Origin: Maritimibacter alkaliphilus HTCC2654 | Lineage (GTDB): Bacteria > Pseudomonadota > Alphaproteobacteria > Rhodobacterales > Rhodobacteraceae | Assembly (NCBI RefSeq): GCF_000152805.1 | Contig: NZ_CH902578.1 | Span: forward strand, 2,659,263-2,723,262 | Length of the DNA stretch: 64,000 bases | Direction: 5' to 3' | Shown: one piece after another, positions 1 to 15,000 of the stretch | Layout: the number at the start of each line of letters is the position of its first letter | Position numbering within the stretch: the stretch's first letter is position 1 | The notes under the pieces: generated by a model | What the model was told of the DNA's origin: nothing | The model's database searches: none | The model's input: the letters and a program-made list of their open reading frames with translations, nothing else | Translations under genes and position numbers: made by a program

Positions 1-3000
1 GGCCGAGACGACGGGGCGCGGCACCGAGGTGGGTGCGGGGATCAACATCCTGTCGACCAACTTCGAACTCGACGCCGATGCCACGGTCGGGGACGTCTGG
101 GTCGAGCGTGAGACCTATTTCCGTTCCAACGACCGGGACAACGAAGACCTGAACGCCCGCGCCTTCGCCATTGCGCGCAATGCGGGTGACATCATCGCCA
201 GCGCGGGGTCGCCCGGCAATTCGACCGGCGGGGAAAAGGGCGGTTACGGTGGCGCGCTGTCCCTGATGGACGTGAACGCCTCGGCCCGGTCCGTTCTCAG
301 CCCGAATGCGACATTCTCGCTCGAAGCGACCGAACAGCGCGCCGAGCAGGATCTTCTGATCGTCAACACCGCGCGGGCGCAGGCGCAGAACGACGACGGA
401 GGCACGGGGTTCAACATCGCTGTCGCGATCACGAACTATCAGGCCAACACGCTCGTGCGGAACGACGCGGACGGGATCGAAGGTCGGGGCGACGACGGCG
501 TTGTCATCCGGGCGGACGACAAGACCTCGGTGGTCACGCTCGCCGGGTCCGGCAGTCTCGATGCCGAGAAAGGGTTCGCGATCGGGGTCGCGGTGAACCT
601 GACCGATCGAAATACGCGCGCGATCATCACCACGCTCGACGTAAACGTCGAAAAGGACATCGAAATCGCCGCAACCACCACCGGTTCGGTTCTGGCGGCG
701 GGCACGGCATCGGCGCTCGACGCGCTCCCCGACGATGAGGCGACACCGGACGACCCGGATACGCCCGAGGATGAAAGCGAAGCCGAGATTCCCCCGTCCG
801 ACAAGGATGAGGCGCCGGTCGATCTGTCCTCGGACCTGTTCGGTGACAGGGCCGATGCGGTTGCCGAGGCGATGGGCAACGGCGACGACGGTTCGGCACC
901 CGATCCCGGCGGCAGCGGCGACAGCGGCGGGGAGGGCACCAAGACCTTCTCGTTCGCGGGTGATTTCGCGGCGACGTTCGGGACGGTCGCGACCGAGGTT
1001 CTGATCGAAGGAGCCGAAATAGGCTCTGAATTCGAGCAGGAGATCACCGTATCGGCGCTGACCGACGTGGAATACGGTCAGGCCAGCTCGGTCACCGCGT
1101 CTGCTGTCGACGGTGTCGGCATCGCCGGAAGCTTCGGGCTTTCCCTGATCGACCACACGACCTCGGTCGGCGTGCGCGACAGCATGATCTTCGTCTATGA
1201 AGACGAGGCGGACGCTGGCGACGGGCTGACCAGCATCACGGCCATCGACCAAAGCGTCTTCGACACGCTGGTCACAGGGCGCGCGGCGCATAGCGAGGAC
1301 GCGTGGGGCGTGGCGATCAGCGCCAGCTTCAACCAGTTCAAGTCCGCCGCGTCGGTGGACATCGAAGACACCAAGATCACCAACGGCCGCTTCTTCGACT
1401 TTTCCTTCGACGAGGGTGAAGGCGGTTTTGAAGGCGGAGGCGGCTTTGAAGGTGAAGGCGGGTTCGAGGGCGAAGGCGAGGGTGACTACACCTGCGTCGA
1501 TGAAATCTGTTCCGACAACACCGTTGGTCGCAAAGTCCTGATCCATGCCGAGGCTCTGCCGGTTTCGACCGTCACCGTCTTTGCCGCGCGGGATGCGGTG
1601 GGTGCCGAGAATTCCGGCGATCAGCAGATGGACAAGCTGTCCGAACAGATGGAGGACGCGGCGAAGCAAGCCGAAGAGCCGTCCGAGACTGCGCCAGACC
1701 CGGGCGACACCGGGTCGGGCGACACCGGTGGCGGCGATGCGCCGGACGAAAAAGGCAAGGGTCGCAAGGGCGTGTCGATTTCGATTGCGCCCTCAGTCGT
1801 GCACGCCACCGCTTCGGTCAACATCACCGATACGCTCATCGTCGCGGACCGTGACGTGCCCGGCGTCGTCGCGGGCAGCAAGGGTGAAATCGACATCCTG
1901 TCGAAGGCGGTCACCACGTCGAACGTAGACGCGAGCGCGGGCACGGTGGGCCTGAGCTTCGCGCTGACCGATACGCAGTCGGTGGTCTGGATTCAGAACT
2001 CCAAACTGCTCGCACCCGGAAACGGCTCGGTTTCCGTCCGCTCCGTCGTCGGCGAAGTGCAGGAGGTGTCGGCGCGCGTCGAAAGCGACAGCAGGGTGAA
2101 GGTCGCGGGCATCCTGTCGCTGCGTGACGCGCTGAACCGGGTCATCATCGACGGCGGCACGAACACCGGTTCGGTCATTTCCGGCGGGACAGGCGTGACC
2201 ATCAGCGCGACGACCACGCATGACTTCGGTTTCACGGCCCATGCCGCGGACAGCACGTCATTGGTGTTCGCGGGCGCCGGGATCGTCTCACTCGGTGACG
2301 CCGATACAGCCGTTTACATGGGCGGTCAGGCCAGCAGCGGCGGGACGCTTGGCATCTCCGCCAGCGATACGACGACCCGGTATGAGGCCGAGGCGATCGT
2401 CACCACCGGCTCTCTCACCGACGAGGAACTGGACGAGGAGATCGAAGAGGGCGGGGGGCCGGACAAACCCAAGACCCCGTTCGGCAAACGGGACAAGGCC
2501 GAAACGCCCGAGGACACGGGCGGTGCCGATGCGGCGGGCGGAAACCTGACCGACGCGCTCGCCAACATCGCGGATGAGCAAACCGAAAAGGCCGAAGACA
2601 CCGCCGAAGAACAGACCGGCACCGGCGACCAGGACGACGACGACGAGAAGAAGGCAGGGAACGCCCTGTCCTTCGCCATCGCCGTGAACGCAGACCGGAC
2701 CGACACGACCGTGACCGCCCTGATCGGTGGAACGGTCACGGGCGACCAGATCGCGGGTGACCTCGACCTGTCCGATGCGTCTGTGGCGGGGTCGACCGTC
2801 ACGCTCGCCGCCAGTCAGGATCTGTCTCACTACCGCAAGGTGTCGGCCACCAAGGCGGGTTCGCTCGATGACAAGGTCGGGTTCGTCGGCACCTTTTCAT
2901 ACGGGTTCATCGGGTCGGCCGTCACCGCGCGGGTGGAACCGACGATCGGTGCCCTGACCGCGTCCGATCTGACCGTGCGTGCGACCAATTCGCTTCCCAC

Positions 3001-6000
3001 CAACTCGCTGGCCGACATTCAGAACCCGCTGAATGACACCACGCTCGGGCTCAAGACCATCGACGACAGCGAGGCGTTGCTTGCCGGTGACCTCCTCCCC
3101 GATCCGGCGCTGGAGATGGATCAGGAGAACTGGAACATCCTCAACCGGACCGAGGGTCAGGCCGGTATCGGGTTCGCGGTCGACATCGGCATTCACACCG
3201 CCAAGCTCGATACAGTCGCCGAGATCGCGGACGACGCCAAGCTGGGGTCGGGTGCCGCTGTGACGCTGGAGGCCCAGAACGAAGGCGGGCTGATCGCCCT
3301 GCGTGACATCCCGGTCGAAGAAAGCGTTGCGCCCGAAAAGCAGGAGGATGTCGATCCGCCATCGTCCGTCCCGGTCGACGGGCTGACCGACGATATCCCC
3401 GGCGACGATGTATCCAAGGAAGAGCGTGACGACGCGCGCGAGGATGAAGAGCGTACCATGGGCACCGTCGGGATCGGCGGCGCAGTGCAGTATCTGCGCC
3501 TCGATGCCAATGCCACGGCCCGTTTCGGCGTTCTTTCCAATAACGGCGCGGTCAACCTCGCCAGTATCGACGCTTCGGCCACGAACGACATGCAGGGCAT
3601 GGTCGTCACCAAGTCGTTCGGGGCGGCGGAAACGGTGGCGTTCAACGGTGGCTTCTCGATCATCGATTATCGCGGTGACGCCCGCGCCGTCGTGGACGAC
3701 CGCAATCCGCTGGTCGTCGGCAATTTCACGACGCTCAACGCCGAAGACACCGCGCGGCTCCTCGCCTTCGGTGGCGCCGGGTCGCAGGCCGGAAAGGTCG
3801 CGGTTGGCTTGGGTGCCGGCATCATCTTCGCCGACCGTTCCGCCATTGCCGCCGTTACATCCTCCAAGACCGAAGACATCCTCGCCACGCTCAAAGGAAG
3901 CGGGGGTGCGCCGGAACTGACGCTCGGCGACCTGAGTATCACCACCGAGACGGGCGGATATTCGGTCGCGGGTGCTAGCGCCGGGGCGGAAGGGATCGAG
4001 GACGAGAACGAGGCCGAGCCGACACCGGACGATCCCGACACGCCTGAGGACGAAAGCGAAGACGGCAAGAAGCGCGGCAAGATCGACCTGCCGGATCAAT
4101 TGACCGCCGACCGGCAGGAAGAAAACGAAGAAGGGCTGGGCGAACAGACCACGTCGGACGAGACCGGACAGGATCAGGTTTCGGACAAGGTATTCGGCTT
4201 CGCGCTCGCCGCGGATTTCGGCGGGGTATTCGGGACAAACACCGCCGTGTCCACCCTTGCCACCAACTCCACCGTCATGACCGACAGCATCGCCCTGTCT
4301 GCCGAGAACACGGCGGACGCGCTGATCGGAACGGGGGCCGTGATCGGAACCGCAGGCAACATCGGGCTCGCCGGAGCCGTCTCGATCACAGGTGTGAAGA
4401 CCGAGGTTCACGCGCTTATCGCCAGCGGCTCCCACACCGTGAACGGCGGCGACGTGTCGATCGTCGCGAAGGATGCCGGCGATCTGCTGGCCGCGTCGGC
4501 CGGGCGCGGTGGCGCTGGCAGCACCTTCTCGCTCGTCGGGTCGGGCACGCTGCATCTTGGCCGTTCCGTCGTCGAAGCGCAGGTGAGTTACGCTGAGATC
4601 AACGAGGGCGGCGACGTGGCGCTCGAAGCCGAACTGACCGGCGCGACCGTGGCCGTCGCCGGATCGCTGGCACGTGAAGTCGCCGAAGAGGCGCGGGAGG
4701 AGCAGCTCGGCGACGACAACGACGAGACGGCGCAGGATTACATCGATGATGTGAACCCGCTGGCGGATGACACGCCGATCCCGGACGAAGGGGAAGGCGA
4801 TGCAGGTGCGGGCGCGGGTGACGATCCGCAGGAAGAAGAGAATTCCGACAGCATCGGCGTGGGGATCACCTATGCCCAGAATACGCGCGTCGAAACCGTG
4901 CGGGCCGAGGTCTACCAGACGAATGTCGAGGCAAACTCGCTTGAACTCGACGCCAAGAACGCGCGCCAGATCGACGGGGTTGCGGCGGCGACCGGGGATG
5001 ATCCCAAGATCGGGATCAGCGCATCGGTGGTGGTCAACGTCCTGACCCAAACCACCGAAGCCCGTATCGCGGGGTCCGGCGCGACACCTATGCAACTCGA
5101 CATTGCCGAGTCGGTCGATCTGCTTGCCGAGAACACTTCGGATGCCGGGATCACGGTCGGTTTCTCGGGCGCGGGCAGCGCCTTTGCGCTGGGCATCACG
5201 GGCGGCGCGCAGGTGGACCGGCGCACAACGACCGGCGCGGTCGAGTATGTCACCGGCGACGTCGACGGCATCCGCTCCCGCGCGCGGCACACCGGGGTGG
5301 CGGACATCAACCTGACATCCGGTCTCGCGTCGAACAACGAGGGGGATGAGGACGGCGGGTTCGCCGTGAACATTCCGATCTCGATTCTGACGACGAACTG
5401 GGAAACCCGCGCGGTCATCGACGACACCAACCTGAACAGCAGCGGCGGGGTCGAGGTCGACGCGCTTGAAGATGCCCAGGTCAAGAACCGACAGGGCGCC
5501 GTCACCGCCTCCGGCAATATCGCGGGGTCGGTCGGGGTCGCGCTGACGAATTACAATGCCGATACGGTCGCCGAAATCACCGACAGCAACCTGTCCGGGG
5601 TGAACGTGGTCGCCCATGCCACGACGCAAAGCCTGTTGCGGGCGGTCGCGGTGCGCGATGGCGAAACCAAGTATGGCATCGACGTCATCACCGCGATCCT
5701 CAAAGGCAACGGCGAAACGCGCGCCCAGATCGACGACAGCGCCGTAACCGCGAGCAAGATCGTCATCACCGCGCTGGACGAAACCCGCCACGACGTGTTC
5801 GCCAACGGCTATTCCGAGAATTCGGGGGCCGGGGCATCGGGCGGTGTCGGCGTCGACATCTACAAGCGTGACCTCATCGCGCGGCTCTCGGACGGGTCCG
5901 CGACCACAACGGCCAATATCGAGCTCGAAGCCCGGTCCGGGATCAAGGCGACCAACGTGATCCTCGGCCACAACGGCGGCGGCACCGACCTTTTCGACGA

Positions 6001-9000
6001 GTCGAGCAGCATCACGGGGCTCGCCAACATCGCCTGGACCACCGACGCGCGGGACGTGATCGCCGAAATCTCTCGTGTCACCGTCGATGCAGGCGGTTCG
6101 GTCCTTGTCGATGCGAGACGTGAAGACACGTTTCTTGCGATCGAAGCGGGTGCGAACCGGTCGTCCAAGGGCGTGGGCATCGGCGCGGGCATCCTCAAGT
6201 TCCACGGTCTGACGTCTGCCCGCATCGTCGGCAACCGCAGCCTGACGGTCGATGGTGACGTGATCCTAACGGCCGAGAACCTGACCGAAGTGCTTCAGGT
6301 CGGGATCGGTGTGACGATCAGCGGGGGCTTCGCGGCGGTCGGGTCGTTCGGCTATGTCGATTTCGGCCAACGCTCCGACGATCTGGGTCAGGTCGACGGC
6401 GATCCGCGCGGCGTTCTTCTGCGCGATCTGGTGGAAGACGCGCTGAACGAAGGCGCGGACTTCGTCGAGGAAAAAACGACCCTAACGCTGCCCGAATTCA
6501 ACCTGACCCGCGAAAGCCTGATCGAAGCTCGGCTCGATATCGACTCGGCAAGCGTGGATATCGACGGCAATCTCGAACTGAATGCCATCGACGGGCGCGA
6601 GGCCGATGTGATCTCGGGTCAGGTCACCGCGGCGCTGGACATCAGCCTCGCCGATTTCATCCTCGATATGTGGACGGTCGAACGCGACCCCGACACCGGG
6701 AAATTCCGCGTCGCCAAACGCCCGGATGCGCCCAAGTCCGAGGCGAGTGCGAACGAGGAAGAAGAGAAAGAGGTCGACCCCGGCGAAGACAGCGAAGGCG
6801 CCAACAGCTTCGATCAGGCCGACAGCGCGAATGCGGACGGTCAGTCGAACGAGGGGAGCGGCGACAGCGGCGGGGGCGAGGACAACAGCCCGATCAGCTT
6901 CGGCCTTGGCGTATCGTGGGTGCGCGTCGGGGGCGAGGTGGACGCGGTCATCGACCTGAGAAACGCGGGCGCCTTCAGCGTCGCGCAGGACATCGAACTC
7001 ACCGCGAAATCCGAGACAAAGGTGATGACCGCCTCCGCAGGTGCCTCGGTCCTCGGCAACGCGCTGGGCGCGGGTGGGGCGATCACGCGGCAGGTGCAAT
7101 TCGTGCGCGCCCGTGTGGTCGGCAACGGTCAGCTCAATACGGGCGGGATCGGGCTGACGGCCACATCCGACAACAGCATGTGGTCGATGGCCGGTGTCCT
7201 GTCCATCGGCGAGGATCTTGGCTTCGGTGCGACGCTCGCCCTCAACGAAATGCTCGCACGGACGCAGACCCGCATCAGCGACGATGCCAGCGTGTTCACC
7301 TCGGCGGGTGATGTCAGGCTGGCGGCGCGTGACGATACGCGGGTCGTCTCAATGGGTGTTGCAGGTGTGGGGTCCGTCAACTCCACCGGCATCAGCGCGG
7401 CGAACGGAGTCATTTTCAATCGTTCCGCGGTCGATGCGTTGATCAACGGGGGCGCGACCGTCGTGTCCGCAGCCAACGTCAGCGCCGAGGCGATCCGCAG
7501 CCAAGAGCTTGCAGGACTTGCCTATCAGGTCGTCATCGCGTCGTCGGTCGGCGCGGGTGGCGCCCTGGGTCTTGCCGTCGACAAGGGGTTCACGACCGCC
7601 AAGATCGAAGATGCGACGGTGCGCGCGGCGGACGACGCGATCGTGCGGGCGCAGAACAACACCAAGGTCGTCTCGTCTGGGATGGGTGGCGGATACGGCG
7701 GTTCGGCCGGTGTCACCGGCTCGATCTCGATCACGATCAAGAATGATACGACCTCCGCACTGATTGCGGATGCGCAGGTGCAGGCTGGCGACGTGCTTGT
7801 CGAGGCGTTGAACGGCGGTCGGATCGATGCGGTCGGCGGCGGCGACGAAACCTTCTACGGGGCCTTCGACCAGACGACGCTGAATGTCACCGTCGGCAAT
7901 TCGGCGGCCATCGGTGTTTCGGTCGCCGTAATCGACAGCTCGTCCATCGTCACAGCGGCCATTACCGACGGCAGCCTCGTCATCGCCGAGAACAGCGCAT
8001 CGGACGATGGGGTCGTCGGCACGCATCGCAGCGAAGGCGGCGATATCTGGCTCGACCGGCAGACACAGACCTATCACGGCGTCGCGGTGGTCGCGGACAA
8101 CTCGACCGAGTTCAACACTCTGGCCATGACAGGCTCCGCCTCGGCTGGCGTGTCCGTGTCCGCCCAGGTTCCAATCCTGTTCGTGGCCGACAGCGTGGTG
8201 GCCCAGATCGCGGGTGGTGCCGATGTGACCAGCGCGAGTGACGTCGAGGTGTTCGCGGGCAACGCGACCAAGATCAAGTCAATCTCGGTCACCGCCTCGT
8301 TCGGCACGACGGCCGGGATCGGGGCGCATAACGAGTTCTTCAAGATCGAAAAGGAAACCCGGGCCGGGATCGAACAGGCCGATGTTTTCGCCGGTCGCGA
8401 CGTGACGGTCGAAGCCGTGACGCCCGAGAGCCTGTCCCACTTCGCCGTGTCCGGTGCGGTCGGCATCTACGCCGGTGTCGCCGGGGTCAATCAGGTGGGC
8501 ATCACCAAGTCGCGCACGATTGCCTATATGGCCGATGCAGCGGTCGAATCCGGGCGCGACACGTCGATCATCGCCACCGCACCGCGCCAGTCGCGTATGA
8601 CCGCCGGGTCGGGCGGGGGCGGTTTTGTCGGTGTCGGCGCTTCCATCGTCATTCTCGACGCGCAGGACGAAGTCGTCGCCGAAACCACGTCGGGCCGCAG
8701 CGCGAATGACGGCTATGTCGAGCTGACCGTCGGGCGCAATCTTCTCGTCCACGCCGACGCCCGAACCGATCCGTCCGAGAAGGTGCCGTTCGTCAACGGC
8801 CAGAACGGCGAAGGCGGTTACAGCGTCAATCAGGTCGTGGTCGGCACCGGCGGCGGATTGGTCGGGATCGCGGGGGCCGGGCTTTACACGTCCGCCAAAC
8901 AGTCGGTGACCGCGCGGATCGGCGACTACACGCGCGTCGATGGCCCGGACCTCAACGATGTGACCGTCGAAGCGCATCAAAGCTACGGGCAGGACGTTTT

Positions 9001-12000
9001 CGTTCTGACCGCTGCCGGGGGCGCGATTTCGGTCGGTGCGGCAGGCGTCATCACCTCCATGCGCAACGCCGTCCTTGCCGAGATCGGTACGGGCGTCATC
9101 CTCAAGGCGACGGGTGACGTCACCGTGAATGCTTATGGCGAGCGTGACTTCACCGGAGCGGTCGTCGCGGGTGGCGGCGGTGCCATTTCCGCGCAGGGGT
9201 CCGGCATCCTGCTGACCTACGGCAAACGCGTGCGCATCGACGACCCGGACGAGGAAGTGCCGGATTGGCAGGAGCAGATCGACGACGCCGACGACAGCCT
9301 GCAAGACGACAGCTTCACCAACACGGACGATCCGGTGAAAGCGGGCGAAGATCCGCCCGACGAAACCTACAACGTCGCACAGGGTGCGAATCCGAACGGG
9401 CCGCAGGACGGCAACGAGAACCTTTTGGCAGCGATGCTGGGCAAGGTCACAACGGGTCGCCGGTCGATCAACCTCGAAACCAGCTTTAACGGCGCCGATG
9501 TCGACACGATCGAAACGCGGATCGGCACGAACGTCACGATCGAAGCGGCGAATGTCGACATCGGCTCGGAAGAGGGAGGGCGGTTAGACATCCTTGCAGG
9601 CGGTGCATCGGGTGGTGCGATTTCCGCAACCCATGGCGTCGCAATCGTCCGTCGCGGCACAACGGTCGTCACGAACCTTGGCGCCAACGTCGCAATCGAC
9701 GCGCGCGGGGGTGATGTCCGCGTCGGGGCGCTGGCCGATGTGGACGACGGGACGCCCGAGGCGATTGCCGGGTCGGGCGGTGCCATCGCCTCGTCGATGG
9801 GTATCGTCGATATGCGCGTCGGCCGTGCCGTCAGCGTCAACATCGGCAGCAACGCGGATATACTGGCCGACACGCTGACCATCGAGGCTGAGGAAACGAG
9901 CGTCACGCAGGCCAAGGTGTCCGCCGGTGTCGGAGGTGCGATCGGTGTCGGCGTCGCGATCGCTGGTGCGAAGCGGGAAAGCCAGGTCGGCGTCAACTTC
10001 AGCCGCACGGGTGCGGCGCCACAACTCGAAGCCGAAACCATCGTGATCGAAGCGCGCCGGTTCGGCGAAACCGATGCGAAGGTGCACCTCATCACCTCGG
10101 GCGCCATCGGTGTCGGCGGCACGTCGGCGACGGCCAAGGACAGTTCGGTCGTCAATGTCGACCTGAGCAACGTCCGCATCAACGGCGGCGATCTGACGGT
10201 TCGTGCGATCAACTCCGGCGATGTGATGGCGAGTGCGTTCGGCCTTGTCGGTGGGGCCGGAACCACCGGGCTGAACAACGCCGTCGCGCGGCGCGAATCC
10301 CAAACGTCGATCTTCGGGCAGGCCATCGACCTCGAAGTGCGCAACGTCACGGTTCTGGCGACCGACAACGTGCCGGGCGCGGCGAATGCGACGGTGTCGG
10401 CGGATGCAACCTCCACCACCATCGCCGGGGGCAGCCTGAACGGGTCGAACACGCTGACCCGCAACGAAAGCGCGGTGACGGCCGATCTCAGGTTCTCGCA
10501 GTTCAAAGTGGGCGGGGATGCGTGGCTCGAAGCGCGCAACGAGGCCGACCTCGAATATCTGTCCAAAGGCGTCACGGCGAGCCTCGTTGGTCTCGGCTCA
10601 TCGCTCGCCCGCGGCATCGACTACAGTTCGTCGACCCTCGACGTCTTCTTCGTGACCGAAGCGTCGGTCGCGGGCACCTTCACCGCGCGTTCCGGGGGCG
10701 ACGGTTACCTTTTTGGCAATTCGGTTTCCGGTCGCGGCGGGATCGTGTCGATCTATGCCTCCGAGAACCGCCTGACGATGGACCTGACGACCGAGTTGCG
10801 GCTGGACGGTGCGGCGCTCAACGCAACCGACATCGACATCGCGACGAACCGCGAGATCGAGTTCGAGAGCAATTCGGACAGCATCGAAGTCGCGCTTGTC
10901 GGCTACGGCGCCACGCGCCAGATCAACGAGGTTCAAAGCGACAGCCAGTTGAATATCGGGCTCGACCTGAGCGCCAAGACCATCGACATCGCTTCGGTCA
11001 ACGACATCACGAAACGCGCCATCGATTTCAACGGCGTGACCGGCAGCTTCGGTGGCGTGAACCGCGCGGCATTGGTGTCGCGCACCGAGGTCGAGAGCGA
11101 TGCGCTTATCAACATCGGGCCGGGCGTCACGATCACGCAGCTTTCGACAACGGCCAATCCGGTGAACGATACCGGCTACGTCAATATCGCGATGCGCACG
11201 AACTATGACCTCACCGACCGTCTGACGGGGGACATGGGCGGGGCAGTGCCGCTGCCCAAACTGGTGTCCAACGTGATCGTGGGCGCGCATGAAGATCCGA
11301 ACGTCTGGTCGTCGGGCAATATCCGCATGACGGGCGCGACCATCCGGGCGAACGGCGACGTAAACATCACGGCGCGCGCGGATGCCGAAATGGTGTCGGA
11401 ATCCTATATCCGCACCTATGGGTTCGCGGGCGCGGGTGAATCCGAAGCCCACACGATCCTCAGGCATTCGAGCCTGATCGACCTTGCCTCGGGCGAAATC
11501 GAAAGCCGCCGGGGAAGCATTTCGATCCTCGCAGGCGCCGATGCCTCGGGCGTGCAGGAACAGTACCAGCATGCCGAAACGCGGGTTCACAACCGGACGG
11601 CGATACCGCTCAGTTCCGACCCGGATGCGCTGGCGGAGTTGCGCAACAAAGCCTTCATCGACGTCGGCTCGGGCATGTCGCTGGTCGCGGCGGGCGACGT
11701 GAACCTCGAAACGGGCGACGGGATCACCGACCCTTATGCCTACGGCTATGCCATCGATGCCTATTCCGAAGCGGCGGAGGCCGTCGGCAATTTCTTCGGG
11801 GGTCTGATCGGCGCCGATGAGGTCTCGCTCGCGCGGGAAAGCGGAACATATCGCTCGGTCGCGCAAACCGGTGTGACGGTGGACGGGTCCATCGAGGCGG
11901 GCGCCTACGCGGCCAAGCGGATCAGCATCGGTTTCGCCGGATCAGGCTCGCATCCGGCGGTCAACGACGCTGGCGATCTGGTCATCACGACAGAAGGCGA

Positions 12001-15000
12001 CATCTCCTACGCTCTGGAGTTCGATCGCAACATCGGTGAAAAGATTCTGAGTTTCATCGACGAGCTGGAAGACCTGCGCGACGAATATGACGTGAATTCG
12101 TCGGTCTATGACACGCTGACGACCCAGATCGAAGCCCTCCAAGCGCGCTACAATTTCCTGAACTCGAACGGTATCGGCCAGCTTTCGACCGACTTCCTCT
12201 ATATCACGGACGAGTCGGCCCAAGGCGGGAACGTGAACGTATCGGGCGACTTCTTCCTCGGGTCCGGTGACATCACGGCGAACGGTGATGCGTTGATCGA
12301 AGTCATCAACAGCTCGTCGCTTTCCGTCGAGGTGTCCGGCCTCGTCATTCCCTTCGAGGACTATGGCGAGGTCCGCTACAATGGCGTGTCCGTCGACACC
12401 ATCGGCGACCTTATCTCGCTTGGCGCGAATTACGATCCGACGGCAACCGGGGTGGGCGAAGTGCCTGCCTTCGACCTGACGGCGAACCACACCGACGTCA
12501 CGCCGCCGAACATCATCATCCGCAACCTCTATACCGCGTCGAACAACGGGCCGAGCGCGGATGTCTATGTCGTCGGCGATGTCGAAAACCTGAACGGGAA
12601 CGTCCAGATCTTCACGCAGGACGGTTCCGTCTATGTCTTCGGCGGCGACATAAACGCGCAATCGGTGACGATCGATTCCGGCGGCGACTTCTTCCTCGCG
12701 CCCTCCGATCCGACGACCCACATCACCGGCGATCCGCGTGGGCTGTACGAGAACGAATTCGCGGCCATCGAACTCTACTGGGATCGCGTCTATTCGAGGA
12801 TGAACAACGATCCCGACCTGTCGCTCGCGTCGGCGCGGTCGGCGGTCAATTCAATCTATGGGCCCCAGCCGTCCGAAGTCCTGCCGGATCGTGCGGCGGG
12901 CGGCTCGGTCACCGCTGTCGGCAACATCTTCATCTATGCCGATGTCCTGAACATCAACGGCCGCATTCAATCCGGTGTCACAGACTGGGATCTGACGATC
13001 AGCTCGGCCATCGACGCGTATCTCGACACCCGCGGGGGCAGCACGATCATTCCGCTCTATGCGCCGCTTCGTGGTGAGCCGGTCGGCAGCGACGCGGATC
13101 AGACGAACGTCGACGTGATCGGCGGAATCGGAAACAACCCGCCCTCGTCCCTCCCCGGCGATCCCTACATGACCGGCAATGTTTCGGTGAACTACAACCC
13201 GATCACGGATCAACTCGAAGTCGCGCCGATCCGCACCAAAGGCGGGTTCATCGAGATTTCCGGCAAGATCGTATCGACCGGCGATGGCGAAATCATCGCG
13301 GCGAACGGGTATGGCACGCTCGATGTCGTCAGCAATTCCTCCCGCGACCTCGTGTTCTCGCATATCGACCTTGGCCCGGACGAAGGTGTCGAGGGCGTCA
13401 TCCGTATCATCGACAAGAACAAGATCGCCGAGAACACGATCTTCATCGGTGGGCAGCCCGTTTACCTGACGACCGAGTATCGGCTGTCCGAAGGGTATTC
13501 GACCATCGAGATCGACCTGAGCCACGGGACCGACCCGGCCCCGACCACGCAGGCGTTCTACAACCCCGTCGATGACATGGCCCTCTACTACACGACCGCC
13601 TACGACCGCACGGTCGAGCAGCGGCGGGTGCACACGGAAATCACATACACCTGCATCAGCTTCATCGGCTGCGGCAACAAGGAGAACGACGATCTCGGGG
13701 TCGCGCTGGTCGGCGCGCCGCAGCTGGTGAACCTGCCGAACAAACCCGAAGTCGGCTATATCGAGGTCGCGAATGAGAACCTCGACTTCTTCAACCCGCT
13801 CACCCAGACCTACCCGAACGCTTACGATTTTCAGGAACGCCGCCAGATCCTGAACTATCAGGAGGAATTCGTCAGCCAGACGACGACGCCTGACGGTATT
13901 TTCGATCTGATCTACGACAAGGATGTCGTCACCACGACGACGGACGTGAGCTTTACGGAACGGCGCACCTATACGCACCGGCTGAAAGCCGACGAACCGA
14001 TCAGGATCGACTTCTTCGGCGACGGATATCGCGGCGATGTGACCATCGATGCGGTGGGGTCGGTCCTGTTTACCGAGAATGTTCGCGCATCCGGCGTCGG
14101 CACCATCGACGTCGATGCGGGTGGCGACATCCTGACGGTCGGCCCCGACACGTCGATGACCGCGCGCCACGCGATCCTGACCGCCGGTGGCGATATCGGA
14201 GGAACCTCGGCCTCCGGGTTCAGTGACCGGTCCTACCGTATCGCCAACCCGATCGAAGGGCGCGAAATTTACGGCCGCCGGACGGGCGCGAACCTCGAGG
14301 CCGGGTCGCAGTCCTATCGCAACGAGCTTATCGGGGCGGCGACGAGCGAGAGCGCCTCGCAGGTCGCGCTGTTGAACGGGAGCACGGTCACGCTTGTCGT
14401 GAATGCCGAGGGAAGCATCCGGCTGCGCAACGCATCCGGCGGTTACTTCGTCTCGGAGGTCATCAGCGAATACACCGACGAAATCCAGCTCGAGGCTCAG
14501 GGCGACATCATCACATCGAACTTCTCGGACGGCCTGATCGACGGTGGTCGGGTGAGCCTGCTGTCGGAAACCGGTCGCATCGGCAAGCCTGAGACCGAGC
14601 CGTTCGGTGAGCGTACGATGACCGTCAACGCGCTCGACGAAGTGTATATTCAGGCCTTTGGCGACATTTCACTTTCGTCCGATGGCACCTTCGAAGTGGA
14701 AGAGGTCGCGTCGCAGTCCGGCAACGTCAGCCTGATCGCCGGTTCCTCCATTCAGGACGCGGACAACCGCGAAACGGTCGACCGCCGCGCCGAGGCTGCG
14801 TTGCTCGGTGCCTTGTGGGACGAGCTTCGCCTGATCGACAACGACTCCCTTCGGACGCCGACCAAGACGGAAGTCGAAGAACGACTGTCAGGCCTCGTCG
14901 ATACCGAAACCACAGCCTATCACGAATGGTGGTCGTGGCTTGTCACCTACAACGAAGAAGGCAAGGTCGTCGAAGTTCGCGATTACGACGAAGGGCTGAT

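Noticed and set aside
2897-6205. 1,102-codon open frame on the minus strand within the giant exoprotein gene
   Set aside because: It is a shadow of the GC-rich coding frame; composition is Arg/Asp/Gly-biased with no domain, and the plus frame is continuous and repetitive.
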